Source of the DNA: Plasmopara viticola
Lineage: Eukaryota > Oomycota > Peronosporomycetes > Peronosporales > Peronosporaceae
Direction of reading: 5' to 3'
NCBI GenBank assembly: GCA_001695595.3
Contig: MBPM02000129.1
Coordinates: 1 to 64,000 of the forward strand
Length of the DNA stretch: 64,000 nucleotides
This document shows positions 22,081 to 33,040 of this stretch, in pieces (the stretch's first letter is position 1; the number at the start of each line of letters is the position of its first letter). The notes below the pieces were generated by a model. It saw only the letters and a list, made by a program, of their open reading frames with translations, had not been told where the DNA came from and searched no databases. Both the position numbers and the translations under genes were made by a program.

Positions 22081-25000
22081 GGTGAGCGATCGTCCACCTG
22101 GCTCCTTGATAGTGGAGCCAGCTCGCACATGACTACGGATCGGAATGATTTTTCGGAATACCGCCCGCATACAGAACCAATCGAGATCATGGTGGCAAAT
22201 GGCCAGCGGGTTGCCGCCATAGGTATGGGTAACGTGCGAGTTAACTTTACCGGAGGCGTGCGGGTGAAGTTGACGGATGTTCTCCACGTTCAGAAATTGG
22301 ACCGAAAGCTACTATCGGTTCCTGCACTCATGTCCAAGAATCTCGGTGTGCAGTTCGACAAATCCGGTGCCTCCATCTCGCTGAATGGCCGTGTTGTTGT
22401 TCGAATACCTCGGATTGGGAAACTGTACGCGTGTGAACTGAAGTTCAGAACGGAAGGTATGCGTATACGGCAGTTGATAGTAAAGTGATAAAGCCTACAA
22501 AGTTATCCACGCGCGCCTGGGGCACGTCTACGATACCAAGCTAAAGCTAGTTGCTCGCGCGTGCGATGGTGTCCCCCCTATGGCTTTGTTTCAATCGGAT
22601 AGTGGTGTTTGCAGTGGCTGTGCGCAAGGAAAAATGACCACGAGCTCGTTCGCGCACCAATCGGGTAGCGAGATAAAGACAGTGCGCCCATTCGAGATTG
22701 TGCACACGGATGTGATGGGGCCAATTAAACCGAAGTCCAATGGTGGTGCGGTATACATCGTGGTCTTCGTGGACGACTTCAGCCGAGTAGTGTTTATCAA
22801 CTTCATCAAGCAGAAGTCTCAAGTGTTCGATTGCTTCAAGGCATTTTGTACTCAGGTTAAGGTGCAACACGGCTGCAAGGTGATGTGTGTTCGTAGTGAC
22901 AACGGTGGTGAATATGTGAGCAAGCGCTTCGGCAAGTTCTGTGCGTCCAAAGGGATCATTCACCAGACGAGTGCGCCATACAGCCTCCAGCAAAATTGGA
23001 CCGCTGAGCGTATGAACCGGACACTAGCTGACATGGCCCGATCGATGCTACACTACATGCGAGTGGACCGTGTGTGGTGGGTAAAACGTTTCGGACTGCA
23101 GCTTACATCGTTAACCGTATCCCGGATACTGCGCGACCGATCAGAGCCCCCTCAAAGTATTAACCGGAAAGCGCCAGTCCCTCGAAGACCTTCGTGTATT
23201 TGGTGCTCGCGGCTACGTACATGTTGACAAGCCAAACGTAGGCAAACTTGATCCTCGAGCTCACCGTTGCCTCTTCCTTGGATACGCTGATGGTTCGAAA
23301 GCGTACCGTGTGTGGGACTACGACGACGAGCGCATCGTGATTTCGCGATCGGTGCATCTGAATTAGCGACCACCAGACACGTTCCATGCCGTCAGTGATG
23401 ACTCAAGTTGCTCTCCTTAAGTGGTTAGCATCAATGATCACGATTCCGTGATGTATATTCCGCCACCGCGACCAGTGAATGAGAACGACCATGGTGCAAC
23501 TGCGGACGTCGACGATGCCGCCGACGTTGAAATGGAAGAAGTACCCCTACCGATGCTCAAGTCTCACCCGTTCCTAATGCTTTGGACAGGGGGAGTTACA
23601 GCCAGATGCAAGTTGTCCTGCGCATCAGTCCTGCTACTGCTACCGAAAATCAGCAGATGCAGCTCGCCCAACGTCCTGATTGCGATATCGTCCCGCACTC
23701 ACAACACCCAAGTAGATCGATCGATCGCCCCGCCATCATGGTCCAGCATCTCAACCCGAGCCTTGACCTCGTCTGTGCTGCCGCATGTGATCCGTGCACA
23801 ACGTCAGCAATTATCCCTCATGGTGAAGGTGTTGGCGTCGGCGTCGATGCATCAGAGAATCGCATAGTGTTCAGTGGTGGTTCCATTCGCCCTCGGTCGA
23901 TCACGTATGAACAACCGCGTCAACTGAGCGATGGAGATATGCCTTTGCATCTTGGTGGCGCTGAAAATGACGATGAGCCAGAACCAGAAAGCAAGCGACC
24001 ACGCCTGGACGAGTACGAAATTGTGTTGGCGGTGTCTGAGCTGCCTACATCATACGCTGAAGCAATGGCGGCCCCAGACGCTCCACAATGGAAGGAAGCT
24101 ATTCGTGCTGAGATTCGATCGCATGTGCGGAGCCACACGTGGGACATGGTGCGACGACCTCAAGGAAGCAAGGTGATCGGATGCAAATGGGTATTCGCGA
24201 AGAAGTACGACGAGAATGGAGCGGTAAAGCGATACAAGGCACGTCTGGTCGCTCGAGGTTTCTCCCAGACTCGCGGCATAGACTATACCCACACATACTC
24301 ACCAGTGGCAAGCATGAACACGATCCGGGTCTTTCTCGCTTTGTGGTGCTCTCGACGCCTCATGATTCGCCAGTTTGACATTGAGACCGCATTTCTAAAT
24401 AGCAAGCTTGGCGAAACAGTGTTTATGAAATCCCCTGAAGGAGTGGATGTGGCGCCGGAATTGTTTTGCAGACTCCGCCGCAGCCTCTATGGACTCAAGC
24501 AAGCTGCGGCTGTGTGACACCATACCATCCGCGACGTGTTCAAGAGTCTCGGTTTCAAACAGTGTCGAGCTGATCCTTGTCTTTTCGTTCGACGAGATGA
24601 CAGTGACCCAGCGGCCGCGGTTTTTGTGGTGCTCTACGTGGACGATCTACTTGTTGGTTGCAAAACAGAGGAACAAGCGCGATCCGTGTATACTAGTCTC
24701 GCGTCGCACTTCACGGTCAAATCATTCGGTGATGCTCGTTTCGTTCTCGAGATGAAAGTACTTCACAATCGTAAACGTGGTGAAATGTTGGTGAAGCAAT
24801 CTCAGTTTATAATAAAGTTGCTCGAGCGTTTTGGTCAAGTATCTGCTCATGGTGTCCGCAACCTAATGATGATCGGTCAAGATCTCAGCCCATCCGACAA
24901 GCACGGTGAATGCACAGACAAAACTAAGTACCGCGAACCAATCGGATCAATGCTGTACGTTGCCAATGCCACGCGTCCCGGCATTGGCTACGTGCTGTCG

Positions 25001-25522
25001 ATACTCTCTCAGTACCTCGATACGCCGCGTGAGATGCATTGGAATGCTGCGCTACGTGTACTTCGCTACCTCAAGGCCACTGATTCGACCGGCATCCACT
25101 ACACGGCTAAGGGCAAGAATATCGTGACATACTGCGACGCGAACTGGGGCGGTGATAAGGAGACTCGACGCTCGACGTCTGGTGTGATGGTGAAGATGGC
25201 TGACGGTCCGGTCATCTACAAGAGCAAGCGTCAAGCGACCGTCGCGTTATCAACTGCTGAAGCCGAGTACATGGCTCTCGCACTTACCGCTCAAGAAGCT
25301 CTGTGGCTGCGTTTCCTCCTCACAGAGATGGGTGTAAACGTGTCGAGTGCGTCGACGATCTACATGGACAACCAGTCGGCGATTAGTATGGCAACTAACC
25401 ACGGTTACACCCCACGCGCCAAGCACATCGACCTCGGAGCTCACTTCGTCCGTGACTACGTCGAGAAGGGCACCATCAAGGTGGAGTACGTACCATCGGA
25501 GTCTCAGCTGGCGGATATGTAA
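22081..25522 (+). pseudogene. Copia-2 Pol, multiply interrupted
   Basis: Protease WLLDSGASSHM starts near 22,099. Integrase (22,580-23,370) has VHTDVMGP, VRSDNGGEY and an altered LQQNWTAERMNRT, with a frameshift near 23,090. Reverse transcriptase (about 24,030-24,870) has KWVFAKKYDENGAVKRYKAR, FDIETAFLNSK and YVDDLLVG. A TGA at 24,515 replaces a codon that is Trp in Copia-1 and Copia-4. RNase H (about 25,130-25,522) has VALSTAEAEYMAL and MDNQSAIS and ends at a TAA inside LADM-TKA, a few codons early. Additional frame breaks occur near 22,488 and 23,365. Confidence 0.85.
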
Positions 25523-25600
25523 ACGAAGGCCATTCCGACGCCACGCTTTGTGAAGCTTCGTGACGCATGCAGACTTGTGGACTGTCAAGTTGAGGGGGAG

Positions 25601-25675
25601 TGTAACGACCTCTAATTGGGTGTCCCACAGTATGTGCAAACTTGACATATAAGAGAAATAGTCACATTCTAGAAT
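25601..25675 (+). repeat. Copia-2 3' LTR, truncated
   Basis: Preceded by the polypurine tract GTTGAGGGGGAG. Starts TGTAACGACC and follows the 5' LTR to TCTAGAATAT, where similarity stops. Roughly the last 100 bp of the LTR are missing. Confidence 0.85.
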
Positions 25676-28335
25676 ATTAGTCACTTAGTCTATCCAACTT
25701 CGAAAGCTGCCAAGCTCTCAGAGGTTAAGCTACTGTGGTGTGGACTCGTCATGAGAACTTTAGACCCGCCCAGTACCATACGGATGGCAGACGTTCTTCG
25801 GTTCTAAGTGCGCAAATTTTGACAGCGATCTTTTGAAGCCTTCGAATTAGGCGCAAATTCTGTCCGACGATTCTCTTTCGGACAGCTACGGATCCACAAT
25901 TTGTCCGCAGACAGATCAACGGATGTAGCTTTGATCGGAAGCTACACTTATGTCACTCCATAGAAGTCATATAAGATTGAAACAGCCAATCGAAGGCGTT
26001 TCGGAGGATCAAGCCTTTTCGAAGGTTGATTAGAAGAGCCATTTTCATTTTTTAAGGACAGCATTCGAAAAGGTGAGTGCAAGGCGGGCCTAATTTATGT
26101 CACAGTTCTTTTGAGTAAAGCTTGAGCAATTGAGGCTGCCCTCCGTATCCTTCACTCGTGGATATAAATTTGGATTTTCTGCTTCTTCTTTGCTTGCGCG
26201 TGAGGGCTGATAGATCTTAAATTTTGGCAAAAAATTCATGTGCTCCATGCTTACACTCCGAAACAGCTCTTCTACGGAATTTTGGCCCTTTCCTCCAAGA
26301 AAAGAGAGTGATATAGTCACAAAGACCTGATTATATGTGATGAAAAAAAGCCGATTCCGTGGCCAGCTTTGATCTTTTAATTTGAAAGGGAAGGCTCGCT
26401 TTCACTGCGAAGGTGTAAACATTAGACTACTTCTGCGTCGGGCGCCACTGCGGTGGTGCGTAAGCCTATACTACCAGCACGGGATTTGCTCGTACAGCTC
26501 AAAAGCCGTGACGCGCTCCAGCTGATTGGCAAAAAGAGAGGCTGCATATGCGGCTGTATCCTCAGGCCCAAAGAATCGAGCAAGTCATATAAACTGCTCA
26601 TTCAATAGATGCAGGATGGAAACTTCACCCATCCCGAGAGTCAGGCAATCAATCTACCCGCGTGTGTGCAAGATCGATCAGAAGTCACCTCACCATGCAC
26701 AAAAGGATACGCCAAGAAGGATCCCTTTGCCCGACCGTTAAACAATTTAGCCGCAATGTATTTTAATTACAATGTGTATTTTATCTATAATTTTATGTGC
26801 ACAAAATTAACTTTGTCTTTGAACATCTAATCCGCCCATGAGCCAATGATCTCGCAAGGCTCTATTGTATTGGGAATCCAGCTTTTACCACGCTTGTTGT
26901 AACAGCCCGTTTCACGGGCAGGCGTTGCTAGACCGTGCAGCTTGCAAAGGCTTATTACTGTCGCATGGCACGCGCGGGCGGTGCTACCATGACTTCTATA
27001 ATTCAAATTTACAAGCATAGTCGTATCGTGTACGTTTACGACAATGCTGCGCAAATATCATTCAAATCCTCAACGCTCTTGGTTGAGCTCTCTATACCTA
27101 ATCAGAGTGGTCATACCAAATCTCGTTCTGCACTGTGAGATGTCACACGTCCTTTTCTTAGTCTGGCAACTAACTGACTCATTTGTGCCTCTGTAGTGCC
27201 CTCTTCGCCTCACTTAATTCACAATGCTACACGCGAAAAATCAGCGTGATTTAAATCTCTCACGCCTTATCTTTTATCTTTCCCTGTCAAAACTCGTACT
27301 ACCATAAACGAAAAAGTACGTAAAACCGAACTCTGCTGTCATCGTACCCTAGACCATGTGCCACAGGCGCGAAAGATCACGTGTGCCCGTAACCCACTCG
27401 ATCGGGGTGCACCATACGATCTGAGCCATCGTCGCACGGGTCGCAAACGTGCCACGGTGACATGCCCGCCATTGTTCGTGGACTGGCTTGTTGAGGGGGA
27501 GTTGCGTCACTCGAGGGGTTTCGTGGACCGGCTTGTTGAAGCCGTTAGAGTATCACATAAGCAAGTTGGACAGGCGCAGCGAAGCCACCGGCTGCCATGC
27601 GGCCTCAATGCTTGGTAGGGGCCTTTTGTTCACGACGGAGGAATGGACAGCGGATAAGCCGATGGCTGCCTTAAGGATTTGCCCAACGACGAGCCACCTA
27701 CGCTTTTGGTCTCGATGGCGTCGTCGCGGATTTAATCGCACGGTAGTTTACACGTAGCAATGAGTCAGGACTGTAATTAGAGTTAACGGTAATGGAAGCT
27801 ACAGTAATGGCAATTACGGTGATGGTCGACTTGACCATCCGGTCAATGAGACCAACGTCGTCTTGAAATGGTACGTGTTAGATCGACTGGACGGCCTTCC
27901 ACGTCTTGTTCGAATGGATCCTAAATGACCGACTGTGGACCACAGGGACTCCCACGCCATGAAACAGTGGAAACATTGGCCGGGCCCGAGCAAGTCGTCG
28001 GATTGCGTGGGCTCTCTTAGGTCATTATCGACAACAGAGCTTCAACTCAGGTTTGTGAACGTCCCTCTCTGAATTGGAACGCGCTGGTGGATTCTTCGCG
28101 CGTCAATAAACCGAGGGGTCATTTCGTGGCTTTTTTTGTGGCGGACACCACCCGCGACTTTGACTCGTCTGTCAAGCCTTTCACTGCGGTTTCACCCACG
28201 GCCGCGTTACGGCGGACACCGATACGCCACTGTTGCCACTTTCTACTTTTTCACGCAACACACACACACTCTACAAGTCTCGATCGATCGACGTATCTAT
28301 CTCTTTTCTCCTGCTTGCAACTTTTTGCCACTTCC
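25676..28335. other. Gene-poor interval
   Basis: Only short open frames occur (the longest about 90 aa near 27,358-27,757), none with a recognisable domain. A short direct repeat TTCGTGGAC(T/C)GGCTTGTTGA at about 27,475 and 27,523, the first copy running into GGGGGAG, looks like a polypurine tract but has no LTR after it. 27,775-27,830 is rich in GGTAATGG/CAGTAATGG-type sequence. The last few hundred bases are probably the promoter and 5' leader of the next gene. Confidence 0.5.
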
Positions 28336-29436
28336 ATGGGCAACAAGTTTGTTGCCGGGGCCCAGCGCGTGTCTCGAGCCAATCGCGTCGTCAAGTCCAA
28401 GCGTCAGTCGCACTCTCGCATCAGTCATCACCACTTGACGTCTCCGACATTGCCACGAGATCGTCCGAGCCACAAACGTCGTTCCCGGTCGCAGAGTGAA
28501 GGGATGACGAGTGAGTGCAGTACGGCCCTTTCCACGACCGAGTGGCAATTGCCACGCCACTCGACGTGGAGTGATAAACTCCTTCGCCAATCGGTGCCAC
28601 TCGATCCGACAATGGAAGAAGAGGAACAAGTGGCTACAGAGACAATGGACCAAACGCAACGGATACAGGAAGCGGAAAAGATTCTCGTGGAAATTGCCAA
28701 AGAGTACGCGGCAAAACGGGCCGCGGGATTGGTACCGACGAAACCGGTACCCGCACGGACCTTATTATGGGAAGAGATGGAACAGAGAGCGCAGCGAGCA
28801 CGTGCACGCATTGGTCGAAGAGGGACTTGTGTCTTTGGTCGGGATTCAGAGCAAGGAGTTTGTGGATGTGCACGGTACAAAAAGGCCCACAAGTTGCCAG
28901 ATGGACGGGAAGTGTGTGCGTGTTGCCATCACGGCGCACCGTGGCATCGGCTTGCAGGGGGTACAATGAGTGGCCGTAGTCATGGTACATTGACTGTACC
29001 ACCTAGCGGGGGTACCTGTCGGAGTCTATCGCAAAGTCGCCAGAGTCAGGCTTCGTTGTATTCACTCGGGAGTGACTATTACGATGAATACGATCACGAG
29101 TACGAGAGTGACATGGAGAGTGACGATGACGATGCGATTGCGAATGAAGTGGCGATCCCGACGCATTTAATGCACGATCCCACACCACCATTATTGCACA
29201 CACACTCTCGAAGCGAAGGCGACCGTCACTCTCTCTCCGATAAATTGGGCCTGCCACCTCGCTTGTCGAGTACCAGTCGTCATTTAGATAAATTACTCAG
29301 TGCCATTGCCAAGTACCGTGCCATGGGCCTTTCCGAAGACGAGATGGAAGAAAAAATCCGTCAAGATTTTCCACCGACTGAGCAAGAGGCAACTCGTGGC
29401 ACGACGCCGCGACGGGTGCGAGCTATCAGTCGGTAA
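28336..29436 (+). CDS. Hypothetical protein with Cys/His cluster and acidic tract
   Basis: A 366-aa frame from the ATG at 28,336 (MGNKFVAGAQRVS). The open frame extends further upstream without an ATG, and that part has a repetitive leader-like composition, so 28,336 is preferred. I do not recognise the family. Order: a basic Ser/His-rich N-terminus (about 1-70); a helical Glu/Lys-rich stretch (about 95-165); a cluster CVFGRDSEQGVCGC then CACCHHG (about 175-215) that could bind zinc; a Ser-rich linker; an acidic run (DYYDEYDHEYESDMESDDDD, about 250-272); and a C-terminal helix ending EDEMEEKIRQDF. No membrane segment or signal peptide. It converges on the carrier gene 218 bp away. A nuclear or regulatory role would be a guess. 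Confidence 0.65.
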   Translation: MGNKFVAGAQRVSRANRVVKSKRQSHSRISHHHLTSPTLPRDRPSHKRRSRSQSEGMTSECSTALSTTEWQLPRHSTWSDKLLRQSVPLDPTMEEEEQVATETMDQTQRIQEAEKILVEIAKEYAAKRAAGLVPTKPVPARTLLWEEMEQRAQRARARIGRRGTCVFGRDSEQGVCGCARYKKAHKLPDGREVCACCHHGAPWHRLAGGTMSGRSHGTLTVPPSGGTCRSLSQSRQSQASLYSLGSDYYDEYDHEYESDMESDDDDAIANEVAIPTHLMHDPTPPLLHTHSRSEGDRHSLSDKLGLPPRLSSTSRHLDKLLSAIAKYRAMGLSEDEMEEKIRQDFPPTEQEATRGTTPRRVRAISR

Positions 29437-29654
29437 GACAATAAGTACCCAAGTGTAAATAATTGTAAATAAGCTCCCAATGAGATTGACCTCGGTCTTG
29501 TTTCTAAATCCCAAATCTACTCCTTGATTGTACCACCCGCTCGTGTACCTTTCCAATACTATTGCAAACCGCCCCTTTCAACATCATGCAATGACAAGCC
29601 ATACTCAAGTATATATCTACCCTTCCTAACTCCTCTACGATACCTCAATATCCT

Positions 29655-30656
29655 CTACATCTTCATCTTGTTCTCTCCCAGCTCCAGCTCTTGATTCTCA
29701 AAAATCGACGTCACACGCATGACGACCGACCACGTAATGGCTTGACCCGGCGCCATCCTCGTCAGCCGCGGGAGCAAGCCCTTCCACAACGCCATCACGC
29801 CTTCTTCCCGCGCAATCACCTTCATCGCGTCAAAAAAGCCCTTGTACTTGGGTTCTTGCCCCGCCACCGTCTCTTGCGCCATCAAGCGCGTCTTCAACAC
29901 ATCCATGGGGGTGTTGCACATGGGGCCCAAAGACCCCGCAATCAACCCATTGACAATCGTGGCATACGTTGGCAACGTCTTGCCATCGCCATCTTGCTTG
30001 TCCCACACGTGATGGTTCAACCACGCAAACGCCATAAAGTTAAACGCTTGGTTGCTGCCTTGCCGGGCCATGGTCGGCACGTTGCCTTTCCAAAGTGCAC
30101 GCACGCCTTCGTTGCGTACAATATGGTGCGTACAGTCAATCGGGCCACGAAACCGACCTACCCCCACTTCTTTTTGCATCCGGGTTTTAATCACTTCAAA
30201 CGGCGTGACAATAATTATTGACTCAATGCACCCCGCGAGCAAGCCCGCCGTGAAATTTATCGTTGGCGTAATGGGTCGGTCCTTGCCACCGGCAATTTGC
30301 TCTTTAAACCACGCAAAGGAACCAAAGCGCAAGGCGTACTTGAGCACCATGTTGGTCACAAACGGGGACAGTCCTTTGTACAGAGCCAAGCCGCCTTCAG
30401 TCTTGTAGATGGTCGACCCGCAATGAATCATGCCTTTGTATCGTCCTGTCCGATCCAATTGCAGTCGTGTCTTGGTCACGTCCAGAGGTTGCAGAATACA
30501 CGCCTCGGCCACCCCACCCGCCATGCCAGCCATCATTTTGACGTATACCGGCACGTGGCGGTTCTTCATCTCGGCACCCATGGCGTCTTTGAGTGCACTC
30601 GTGGCCAACAGATGCTTGTTAGACTGTTGCATGGGTCCAAAAGGCGTAGGCAGCAT
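29655..30656 (-). CDS. Mitochondrial carrier, succinate/fumarate transporter type
   Basis: 333 aa without introns. It has the three ~100-residue repeats of the mitochondrial carrier family, each opening with a Px[DE]xx[KR] signature: PLDVTKTRLQ, PFEVIKTRMQ and PMDVLKTRLM, which gives six membrane helices in the inner mitochondrial membrane. The third repeat (GLIAGSLGPMCNTPMDVLKT, then PRLTRMAPGQAITWSV) is most like the fungal and plant succinate/fumarate carriers (SFC1/ACR1). Family members exchange cytosolic succinate for matrix fumarate and so feed gluconeogenesis from acetate or fatty acids. A tricarboxylate carrier is the main alternative. The start is the first Met; Met9 is also possible. 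It is convergent with the upstream hypothetical gene. Confidence 0.88.
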   Translation of the reverse strand: MLPTPFGPMQQSNKHLLATSALKDAMGAEMKNRHVPVYVKMMAGMAGGVAEACILQPLDVTKTRLQLDRTGRYKGMIHCGSTIYKTEGGLALYKGLSPFVTNMVLKYALRFGSFAWFKEQIAGGKDRPITPTINFTAGLLAGCIESIIIVTPFEVIKTRMQKEVGVGRFRGPIDCTHHIVRNEGVRALWKGNVPTMARQGSNQAFNFMAFAWLNHHVWDKQDGDGKTLPTYATIVNGLIAGSLGPMCNTPMDVLKTRLMAQETVAGQEPKYKGFFDAMKVIAREEGVMALWKGLLPRLTRMAPGQAITWSVVMRVTSIFENQELELGENKMKM

Positions 30657-31741
30657 GAAGAAACGACGAGGAAGTGCCGGAATTTGCGAGCTGTGCGTGA
30701 CGGCGAGGAATGGAGAATGGTCGGACTAAAGGCCTCGAGGCAATAACTTTATTGTTGCCCCATAGTGGAACCAAGTTATACCGCAGGTCTCGGGGTTCAA
30801 TCGTCCAGGCTTTTCACACAACCCTGAGGTGCTGCAAAAAACTAGCCCGCGAGCAGGGTTGTGGTTCCCAAGAAGCAGCGAAATATCCAGAAAAGGGTTG
30901 AGAGAGCGATTGCAAGAAGAAGGGGGGGGCTAATGTGCGAGAGTTCTCCCAACTTGCTTCAGGCAAGGCCCGGTCGTTTCAGCGTGACATGTCGCCGCCG
31001 CGCATGAGCAGTTTTTTTCGTGGGTTAAACGACGACGGGGCGTCAAACTCTCAACCCGCACTAGTTGGTGGAGTAGCCAATCGGTCGCGCTGGAGTAAAT
31101 CCCGGTGTGACACGCCATGGTAAGAACTTAATTTCGCCGTGTTCCCTCGTAATTTTATTAAATCGTGGCTAGGGCTTTGCTAAAATTGGGATAGGACGAG
31201 GATCATTCTGCTCCAGCTTTGGATCCTCAATAATTGTGAGGGCAGTGCACATCCTTGAGCAGTAATGGTAAAACGTTGTACCGTGTGATTAAATGTAGCT
31301 TACGACAGTAGAATACGGCTTACTTCAAGACTGCTTTTACTTTAAATGGGAAGACGACATCATATGTTGTAGGACAAGAGCCACGGGGAGAAGTTGGCAG
31401 CGTAACTTTATTGGTTGCCGAGGATGAATTGAAATTTCACTTCCCTTGAGTAAAGATAGGGGTTTAGTCGCTTATCCCACTAATACCCAGTTATCTAAAA
31501 ATGCTCTGGCTTTACCAGCAGGCTTTTCCTTCACCTAAATCCCGGAAATACCGTGTTTAAATTTTGTTACCAACACTTAATTAGAGGATTGCACCAGAAA
31601 GGTGTTCGTCAGCAACAAAAACAAGAATAAACTCAATCGATTACTATATTATTCCCCACCACCGCAAATCGAAGATTAGCAGAGGTAAACGCAGACGTCG
31701 CTGCTAGAGTGTCGCAAGCCCACTTTGCAACTCGCAGCACG
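30657..31741. other. Intergenic region, carrier promoter to CKS1 3' end
   Basis: No convincing gene. A 62-codon open frame at 30,935-31,123 on the plus strand ends in a potential splice donor (TGG|GTAAGA), but no downstream exon with a known domain was found. The part next to 30,656 should contain the carrier promoter, and that next to 31,741 the CKS1 3' UTR. Confidence 0.5.
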
Positions 31742-32231
31742 TCAATTAAACTCCTTGGCGTACTTTTCCTTGGCTTGTTTCTCCATTTCCAAATTGACGC
31801 GCCCAGTGGTAGGATCTGTACCCAGCGGACGTCGAAATAATAAAATGTGCGGCTCTGGCCTGCAGTCGCAGCACAAAAAGAGCAGATGAGGATCGCAATC
31901 ATTGTCCAATCGGCGCACTCCCGTACTTGTGAATCGCGTAATGCACCCAGCCACGACTCTGCTGGACGCCCAATTGACGCCATTCGGTCTCGGTGAGCAG
32001 GCGGTCGGGTAAGCTCCGCTGCATTTCCTTGGGTAGGATCACGTGTCTTTCATCCCAAGATACCATAAGTATTGTCAGCACAACGATACAATTCAAAACC
32101 AGCAAGCTGCGATTGCAGATGATGTGCTCACTCCTGCACGCGTAAGCAAAGCCAATCACGCACCTGTACTCGTGCGTGTCGTCTACGTACTTCTCAGAGT
32201 ACTCGATGCGCGACGACATGTCGTGCGTCAT
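31742..32231 (-). CDS. CKS1: Cyclin-dependent kinase regulatory subunit CKS1 (three exons)
   Basis: Spliced from 32231-32164, 32046-31927 and 31859-31742 (introns of 117 and 67 bp, GTGCG...AAAG and GTACG...GCAG). The joined frame is 306 nt, 101 aa, or 97 aa if the inner ATG at 32,219 is used. CKS proteins are small adaptors that bind cyclin-dependent kinases and direct multisite phosphorylation. Family marks across the joins: EYSEKYVDDTHEYR|HVILPK, then EWRQLGVQQSRGWVHYAIHK|PEPHILLFRRPL. Both splice junctions fall inside conserved motifs, which supports them. The phosphate-binding Arg, Ser and Trp region (QQSRGW) is intact. It is divergent from the dynein light chain gene across a microsatellite. 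Confidence 0.93.
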
Positions 32232-32340
32232 GGCTACAGAGTCGAAGGCCCCTCCCCCCGCTTTCTCGCGCCTTTTTTGAGTGATTGGCTGGGCTTTAAT
32301 TAATAATAATACTCTCAAATAGGAAGAATAAGTAGTAGTT

Positions 32341-32513
<173 letters not shown>

Positions 32514-32567
32514 CTATTATGCTAAGTACGATAGTATTCTTAAACGTCGCGATCAAGATTGCACCTA

Positions 32568-32914
32568 ATGGCTCGAGAGCACGACAAGCAGCTGGAGACG
32601 GACAGTACGACAGGAGCTAAGGTGTTTGATTGACATTCAACTAGCTCATTGTAAAGCTTGCTGTGGTCTTGCTAGTGGACGAGCATGGGGACATGAAGCA
32701 CGACGCGTTGGCACAAGCTCACGTGGCCTTGGAACAATACAAGCACGAGAAAGGGATTGCCAAGCACATCAAGACGTGGATGGAAGACAAGTATGGACCA
32801 ACGTGGCATTGCATCGTCGGTGCAGAGTACAAGACGGCATTTACGCACGAAAGCAAGAACTTTGTGCGGTTTAACATTGGCAAGAAATGCATCACCCTCT
32901 TTCGCCACCCGTAA
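32568..32914 (+). CDS. Dynein light chain, LC8 type
   Basis: The body at 32,657-32,914 is open and clearly LC8-like: DMKHDALAQAHVALEQYKHE, then KHIKTWMEDKYGPTWHCIVG (matching the family's KKYNPTWHCIVG), FTHESKNFVRFNIGKK and a terminal LFRHP. LC8 chains dimerise and bind motor and non-motor partners in cytoplasmic and axonemal dynein. The reading frame has no ATG at its 5' end. I therefore infer a first exon 32,568-32,621 (MAREHDKQLETDSTTGAK) joined across a 35-bp GT...AG intron to CTTGCTGTG at 32,657. That intron is shorter than the others here, so the N-terminus is tentative. Two AATAAA signals follow at 32,939 and 32,960. Confidence 0.85.
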
Positions 32915-32938
32915 ACGCCACAAGTTAACAAATGGAGC

Positions 32939-32965
32939 AATAAATTGTGCAACATGAGCAATAAA
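32939..32965 (+). terminator. Possible polyadenylation signals of the dynein light chain gene
   Basis: AATAAA occurs at 32,939-32,944 and 32,960-32,965, 25-50 bp after the stop codon, in the 126-bp gap before the convergent AsnRS gene. Confidence 0.4.
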
Positions 32966-33040
32966 ATGTGTTAAAGTGTCAGGTCGGTCGGTACCTAGCG
33001 TATCCACTCCTGTACCAGCTTCATACTCCACTTAACTTGC

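Larger units (their letters stand above)
21093..25675 (+). mobile_element. Copia-2, Ty1/Copia LTR retrotransposon (distinct family)
   Basis: The two LTRs begin with the same TGTAACGACCTCTAATTGGG, at 21,093 and 25,601. Internal order is Gag, protease, integrase, reverse transcriptase, RNase H. The LTR differs from those of Copia-1, -3 and -4, and internal GC is higher. The 3' LTR matches the 5' LTR for only about 75 bp and then turns into unrelated sequence, so the 3' end and its flank were lost. Multiple frameshifts and stops disable it. Confidence 0.95.

Noticed and set aside
21376..22287. 303-codon frame antisense to Copia-2 Gag
   Set aside because: Shadow of the sense Gag and protease, which are clearly retroviral-type.
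27470..27550. GTTGAGGGGGAG resembling the Copia-2 polypurine tract
   Set aside because: No LTR follows it and no RNase H precedes it; the tract alone is too short to support an element.
28428..28892. 154-codon frame antisense to the hypothetical protein
   Set aside because: Low-complexity Ser/Arg shadow of the plus-strand gene.
29691..30221. 176-codon frame antisense to the mitochondrial carrier
   Set aside because: Shadow of a GC-rich coding region; the sense strand has three carrier signatures.
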